Shown here piece after piece: positions 56,401-64,000 of a DNA stretch of 64,000 nucleotides; position 1 is the first letter of the stretch; the number at the start of each line of letters is the position of its first letter. Source of the DNA: Metridium senile (taxonomy: Eukaryota > Cnidaria > Anthozoa > Actiniaria > Metridiidae). Location of the stretch: assembly GCA_949775045.1 (NCBI GenBank), contig OX459105.1:1455368-1519367 (forward strand), read 5' to 3'. The notes under the pieces were generated by a model. It worked only from the letters and a program-made list of their open reading frames with translations. It ran no database searches and had not been told where the DNA came from. A program made the position numbers and the translations under genes.

Positions 56401-56534
56401 TGAAATGAAGATCCAACGGCAGTGGCGACTAAATTTTCTGTCCCCTGAGCTTGTACAGCAAGAGGAATATGATTCGTAACGAAGCCAAGAGCACGAAATG
56501 GCGAAAACAACTGACTTCCCACACGTGCCGCCAT
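41305..56534 (-). CDS. WDR36: WDR36/UTP21, complete, 22 exons
   Basis: Exons in transcript order: 56391-56534, 56273-56300, 54983-55083, 54602-54716, 53507-53639, 51944-52131, 51051-51226, 50348-50468, 49793-49858, 49635-49715, 48755-48903, 47933-48047, 47277-47359, 46901-46983, 46354-46462, 45666-45745, 44931-45038, 44161-44264, 43255-43424, 42864-43074, 42040-42227, 41305-41454. Total 2703 nt, 900 aa (human about 950). UTP21 is a UTP-B subunit of the nucleolar small-subunit processome and is needed for 18S rRNA maturation. It has two WD40 propellers (about residues 20-640) and a C-terminal Utp21 domain. Signatures seen: [183 protein letters not shown], and [15 protein letters not shown] at the end. 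The start at 56534 has A at -3 and G at +4 and fits the family; an in-frame ATG at 56621 is less likely. The second exon is only 28 nt. Confidence 0.95.
41500..41960. repeat. Degenerate ATGA/ATGG array with unrelated insert
   Basis: GGATGGATGGATGGATGGAT near 41590 and GAATGAATTAATGAATG near 41885, separated by about 220 bp of unassigned sequence, in the last WDR36 intron. Confidence 0.75.
42265..42810. repeat. GAT/GGT array with ~180-bp higher-order repeat
   Basis: The block GACATTGATTTTGATTGCAA TGATTTTA, then CGTTGTTGACGATGGTG, occurs at about 42490 and 42630, so a larger unit has duplicated within the trinucleotide array. It is in a WDR36 intron. Confidence 0.88.
43085..43250. repeat. (ATC)n microsatellite
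   Basis: Near-pure ATC triplets from about 43120 to 43220, between WDR36 exons 43255-43424 and 42864-43074, ending about 10 bp from each splice site. Confidence 0.93.
43445..43830. repeat. GATGN pentanucleotide-like array
   Basis: Degenerate 5-bp rhythm (GATGC, GATGT, GACGC; e.g. GATGTGATGTGACGCAATG) over about 390 bp, just upstream of WDR36 exon 43255-43424. The HIASHRIASH-type frames on the minus strand come from it. Confidence 0.9.
43921..44102. mobile_element. MULE-type MITE family C, copy 2, with 9-bp target duplication
   Basis: Element 43930-44093 begins CATCCTCGGGATG and ends TACCCCTGGGTTCCCGAGGATG, split here by length, and is flanked by GGGTTTGTT at 43921-43929 and 44094-44102. It shares AGAGCTGAATTTTGACTTCC and GAACAAGCTCCAACAGACTA with copy 1. 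The left arm is mostly deleted. Confidence 0.9.
44285..44930. repeat. ATC/ATT array with ~110-bp tandem block
   Basis: The block TCGTTTTAATCATTACCATC recurs at about 44475 and 44560 with an 'AATCACCATTATAGTCATC' neighbour. It directly abuts the donor of WDR36 exon 44931-45038. Confidence 0.9.
45361..45535. repeat. 20-bp minisatellite (TCCAAGTTTTAGATTCGACA)
   Basis: Nine contiguous copies of TCCAAGTTTTAGATTCGACA with 1-base variants (CGACG, CGATA), in a WDR36 intron. There are no spacers between copies, so it is not a CRISPR-like array. Confidence 0.95.
46190..46317. mobile_element. Foldback element
   Basis: GTTATCTAACACTGCTGTAC near 46191 pairs with GTACAGCGGTGCTAGATAAC near 46296; inner arms AAAAGGC / GCGCCTTTT. 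It lies close to the donor of WDR36 exon 46354-46462. Confidence 0.8.
46485..46870. repeat. ATGA/ATGG tetranucleotide array
   Basis: GGATGGATGAATGGATGGAT-type repeats between WDR36 exons 46901-46983 and 46354-46462, with an AACGAACAAACAAACAAATA part near 46770. Confidence 0.92.
47018..47275. repeat. GAT trinucleotide array
   Basis: Imperfect (GAT)n with AACAATGATGATGAT blocks. It fills the intron between WDR36 exons 47277-47359 and 46901-46983 and abuts the donor of the former. Confidence 0.93.
47531..47741. mobile_element. Foldback element
   Basis: Ends CTTTGTTACTACCACGATGG and CTACATGGTAGTAACAAAG; inner arms TGAATGAGCTACTTTATTTA CATG and its complement. In a WDR36 intron. Confidence 0.82.
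48060..48600. other. WDR36 intron stretch, mostly unassigned
   Basis: Short ATC-type stretch at 48080-48230. Then a possible minus-strand retroelement end (about 48236-48340; TTGCTGTTGCGGGTTCCCTG ... AATAAAATAAAATG). The rest is unassigned. Confidence 0.45.
49027..49474. mobile_element. 448-bp foldback element with TTAA flanks
   Basis: Almost perfect long arms: AGTGCATATGACATGAATTT on the left, AAATTTCATGTCATATGCACT on the right (trimmed), continuing through GACCACAAAA..., TTCTAGAAACGACCAC and GGTTCTTGGTTCTTTTAATC. TTAA lies on both sides. TTAA duplication would suggest piggyBac-type insertion, but TTAA could also be part of the ends. The + strand frame 49247-49474 lies inside it. Confidence 0.88.
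49924..50154. mobile_element. Foldback element
   Basis: TAAGGATGTAAAAATGAGAC at the left pairs with GTCTCATTTTTACATCCTTA at the right, with inner CATCACGCTCCATTATCAAA and complement. In a WDR36 intron. Confidence 0.88.
50750..50900. mobile_element. SINE-like body, family 3, copy 3
   Basis: CTGGAGGTCACCTCTGCTCT, AAGTCTTAGGTACATGTATA, CCCACTGTCCATTGGCAACA and CTTCGTATGAAGGAAAGCAA match 11530-11735 in order. Confidence 0.65.
51240..51700. repeat. GAT/GGTTAT array with ~60-bp tandem block
   Basis: The block TATGATAGTAATGGTAATGA TGATGATAATGGTTATGATG recurs four times between about 51340 and 51605. In a WDR36 intron, next to the acceptor side of exon 51051-51226. Confidence 0.9.
51760..51895 (+). 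mobile_element. tRNA-derived SINE, family 1, + strand copy
   Basis: ATCTCATTGGTAGAGCATTG (A-box region), GGTTTTGAATCCTATTCAAG (B-box region), then a body with CTAATGCAAATACTCAAATT GC. Same family as 33045-33160, slightly decayed. Confidence 0.65.
52376..52600. other. GC-rich patch with GCGCGCG and TTGGTCA motifs
   Basis: GTACGCGCGCGTTGATTGGT, CTAGCGCGCGCGCTCATTCA and TTCGCGCGCGCTTATTGGTC occur within 130 bp in an otherwise AT-rich WDR36 intron. Probably a CpG-bearing repeat. No gene is seen. Confidence 0.6.
52604..52789. mobile_element. Foldback element
   Basis: AGAAATGAAACACGTCTTCT and AGAAGACGTATTTCATTTCT form the arms; inner arms GTTTGGGAGAATTC / GAATTCTCCCAAAC and GGTCCAAACACTCGA / TCGTGTTTGGAC. 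In a WDR36 intron. Confidence 0.88.
52800..53490. repeat. (ATC)n/(ACC)n microsatellite, ~690 bp
   Basis: The longest near-pure ATC tract in the window, with ACC runs, between WDR36 exons 53507-53639 and 51944-52131. Poly-Met/Val frames on the minus strand are its translation. Confidence 0.95.
53700..54060. repeat. ATC trinucleotide array
   Basis: Imperfect ATC repeats with CACCATCATC blocks, in the WDR36 intron just upstream of exon 53507-53639. Confidence 0.92.
54438..54566. mobile_element. TA-flanked foldback MITE
   Basis: Element 54440-54564 has ends AAGGCCTAGGTTATACGTCG and CGACTTATAACCTAGGCCTT, with inner AATCTCACTTGTG / CACAAGTGAGATT and TA on both sides. It ends about 38 bp from the donor of WDR36 exon 54602-54716. 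Confidence 0.9.
55182..55930. mobile_element. ~750-bp element filled with ATCGATTG motifs
   Basis: Outer arms ATTTGTCCCGGGTAACCAAT and ATTGGTTACACCAGGATTT. Both halves are dense in ATCGATTG / CAATCGAT and related 8-10-mers, leaving a middle part with GGACGTGGTCTTGGCTAT. A foldback-type element in the second WDR36 intron. Confidence 0.75.
55990..56215. repeat. 74-bp tandem repeat, three units
   Basis: TTCCAAGGGAAATGGGTTTG and TTCGAGATAGCGAGGGTTTG recur at about 55995, 56069 and 56143. In a WDR36 intron. Confidence 0.9.
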
Positions 56535-56699
56535 ATTGGATTCTTGTTGTACTTTGAATAACCGCTGAAGTGTTGATTGCGGGTACAGAACACAGGTAAC
56601 CCAATTTGCGATTTTTTTCACGCTTTTTAAAGAAAAAATTTGTATTTATATCTACCACAACAACAACTTGTTCTGGTCATATAAAGCAAACACGTGCAA

Positions 56700-57020
56700 C
56701 CAAAATATGCTATGAATAAATCAATCGATAACAAGAGAAGAAATACCGACATCCTTTGCAGGCTTCAGAGTGTGGACTGTAGCTTTGGTTGTTATGGTCA
56801 TATAACAGAAACACGTACAACCAAAATATGCTATGAATAAATCGATAACAAGAGAAGAAATACCGACATCCTTTGTAGGCTTCAGAGTGTGGACTGTAAC
56901 TTTGAATGTCATGGTCATAGAACACAAACACGTACAAACAAAATATGCTATTAATAAATCGATAACAAGAAATACCGACATCTTTTGTAGGCTTCAGTGT
57001 GGACTGTGGCTTTGTTTGCG
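56700..57020. repeat. ~115-bp tandem repeat, three units, upstream of WDR36
   Basis: GAAATACCGACATCCTTTGC / AATACCGACATCTTTTG recurs at about 56743, 56859 and 56973, with AACACGTACAACCAAAATAT G in between. It lies 170-490 bp upstream of the WDR36 start codon. Confidence 0.9.
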
Positions 57021-57304
57021 ACAACGATTTTTGAAATAGGTGTATTCTAAAAAAGCAATATAAAACGTCCGTGTTTGCCAATATACTGTGATACAAGCAC
57101 TCTAGGACGTAACGACTTTTTTCTTGCTCTACGGCTCGTGTTTATATCCCAGTATATATTTTATATTCCTTAATTTATACGGCTTACATGAGAGCAATAC
57201 ATAGCTTGGGTTACATGTGTTATAACCATCATTATTAAGCCTGCGTATCCTGGCTCTCTCCCCTCTCCCTCCGCCCCTCTCCCCTATCACCAAGGGCCAG
57301 CTAT

Positions 57305-57510
57305 GCAGGCTATCATTATCACTACTAAGATAACAATTTCAATATCATCACCACGATTACCATCATCACCACCACCATCATCATTATCATCACCACCACC
57401 ACCATCATTATCATCATCATCATCATTATCATCACCATCATTATTATCATCATCATCATCATCATCATCATCAACATCATTATCACCACCACCATCATCA
57501 TCATCATCAT

Positions 57511-57563
<53 letters not shown>

Positions 57564-57655
57564 CCACCATCATCATCATCATCATCATCATTACTGATCA
57601 CGACCACCATCATTATTATCATCTTCATTCTCAAAATCATCATCGTTATCCAATG
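57305..57655. repeat. ATC/ACC trinucleotide array
   Basis: Near-pure (ATC)n with ACC interruptions in the WDR36-GGT spacer. Poly-Asp and poly-Met minus-strand frames are repeat translations. Confidence 0.93.
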
Positions 57656-58417
57656 ATATAACCACATGCAAAAGGTCTAGGGGTGGGGATGACCCCTCAC
57701 GGTAGGGGTGGGGATGACCCCTCACACATTTAACCTCAACAGTTTAAATGTTTCATATTTTTCATAGTAAAACGCTCACGCAATTCATCACACTATTATT
57801 ATTATTCATGTTTTATATAAACCAAATACTTTCTCAAAAACGATCATGAATTTAGATAAACAAAAGTGCGAAGGAATGTCTGCGAAACGGCGGCCATTTT
57901 GAATTTATATCAACTCTTGTCGGACGAACGCTCGAACGGCTCGTAAACTTGAATTTTCATATTTTCTTTTCAAGATAGTTAAAACGTTAGAAAGCTTATT
58001 CAATTCTATTCCTCTTAAATTTCATTTCAAAAATGTAAGAAAATGTTTTGAAAAAGAAGTCATTTCAAAAGAGAGTGATATAAAAAAGTGTTTTAAAAGT
58101 CGTCAATTTCAGATTTAAAAGCGATAATTGCCAAACACCCCGTAAAAAGTCTTTTCCAATTAAGGGCTAATTTCTAACTTCATATAATTGAGAATGTTAT
58201 TTTATTGACTGTATCTAACAAATAAACAAAGTATTTTATTTCGTGAGAGCCGAGCAGTGAAGTGAGTGGGAGTATACGAGCTGGTACTTTACTGGTGATT
58301 TCACTTTGTTCCTTGACCCTTGACAATTTCTCATTAAAAATTCTCCGATATAAAAACACTACGGTTTTTAGGCTTATTTGATATAGAATTAGGAATACAT
58401 ATTTTGTTAGGAAAACC

Positions 58418-64000
<5,583 letters not shown>

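Larger units (their letters stand above)
56535..58417. other. Spacer between divergent WDR36 and GGT genes
   Basis: No gene seen. Both promoters should lie here. Contents: a ~115-bp triple repeat (56700-57020), an ATC array (57305-57655), and a duplicated GTAGGGGTGGGGATGACCCC phrase near 57680. A GGCGGCCATTTTGAA phrase near 57890 resembles a YY1-type (GGCCAT) site; this is a weak call. Confidence 0.6.

Noticed and set aside
56535..56621. Upstream in-frame ATG of WDR36 at 56621
   Set aside because: The extra 29 residues do not look like the family, and the ATG at 56534 has a good initiation context and matches the usual start.

Overview
The window is nuclear DNA from an intron-rich animal, most likely an anthozoan cnidarian (coral or sea anemone). 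The evidence is short exons with GT/AG splice sites, five genes of clear animal families, and dispersed repeats that I recognise as typical of anthozoans: a tRNA-derived SINE with a 'GCAATTGCTTAAATT' tail, and foldback elements ending in GTTGTACGAA with internal TTATCC motifs. The species is not determined.

Layout. (1) 73-2697, + strand: the last three exons of PIGW (GPI inositol acyltransferase). (2) 4633-23580, - strand: a complete 18-exon TTC39 gene (728 aa). It converges on PIGW across a 53-bp minisatellite and carries a 3.8-kb, 66-bp minisatellite in its last intron. (3) 26390-39909, - strand: a complete 19-exon KDM4/JMJD2 histone lysine demethylase (834 aa) with JmjN, JmjC, double PHD and double tudor domains. 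(4) 41305-56534, - strand: a complete 22-exon WDR36/UTP21 gene (900 aa), a ribosomal small-subunit processome factor. (5) 58418 to beyond the right edge, + strand: the first six exons (389 aa) of a membrane-anchored gamma-glutamyltransferase, divergent from WDR36. I joined exons by hand; phases are consistent at every junction and total lengths are multiples of three. The genes share no obvious pathway.

Only about one tenth of the window is coding. Introns and spacers are packed with repeats: GAT/ATC, ATGA/ATTC, ATTG, TTAC, AAAAT and ACA microsatellites; minisatellites with units of 20, 51, 53, 66, 70, 78, 95, 97, about 115 and 167 bp; many foldback MITEs (one family with exact 9-bp target duplications, others with TA or TAA/TTA duplications); at least three SINE families; and one LINE 3' end. 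Almost every other open frame is the translation of a repeat.

The most interesting points are small duplications that copied splice sites of TTC39, a KDM4 splice donor that appears to lie inside a SINE, a minisatellite core shared by introns of PIGW and KDM4, an array of about 20 AATAAA signals between convergent genes, and a 66-bp array with higher-order structure that reads as a 1206-codon frame. I found no convincing undescribed gene system.
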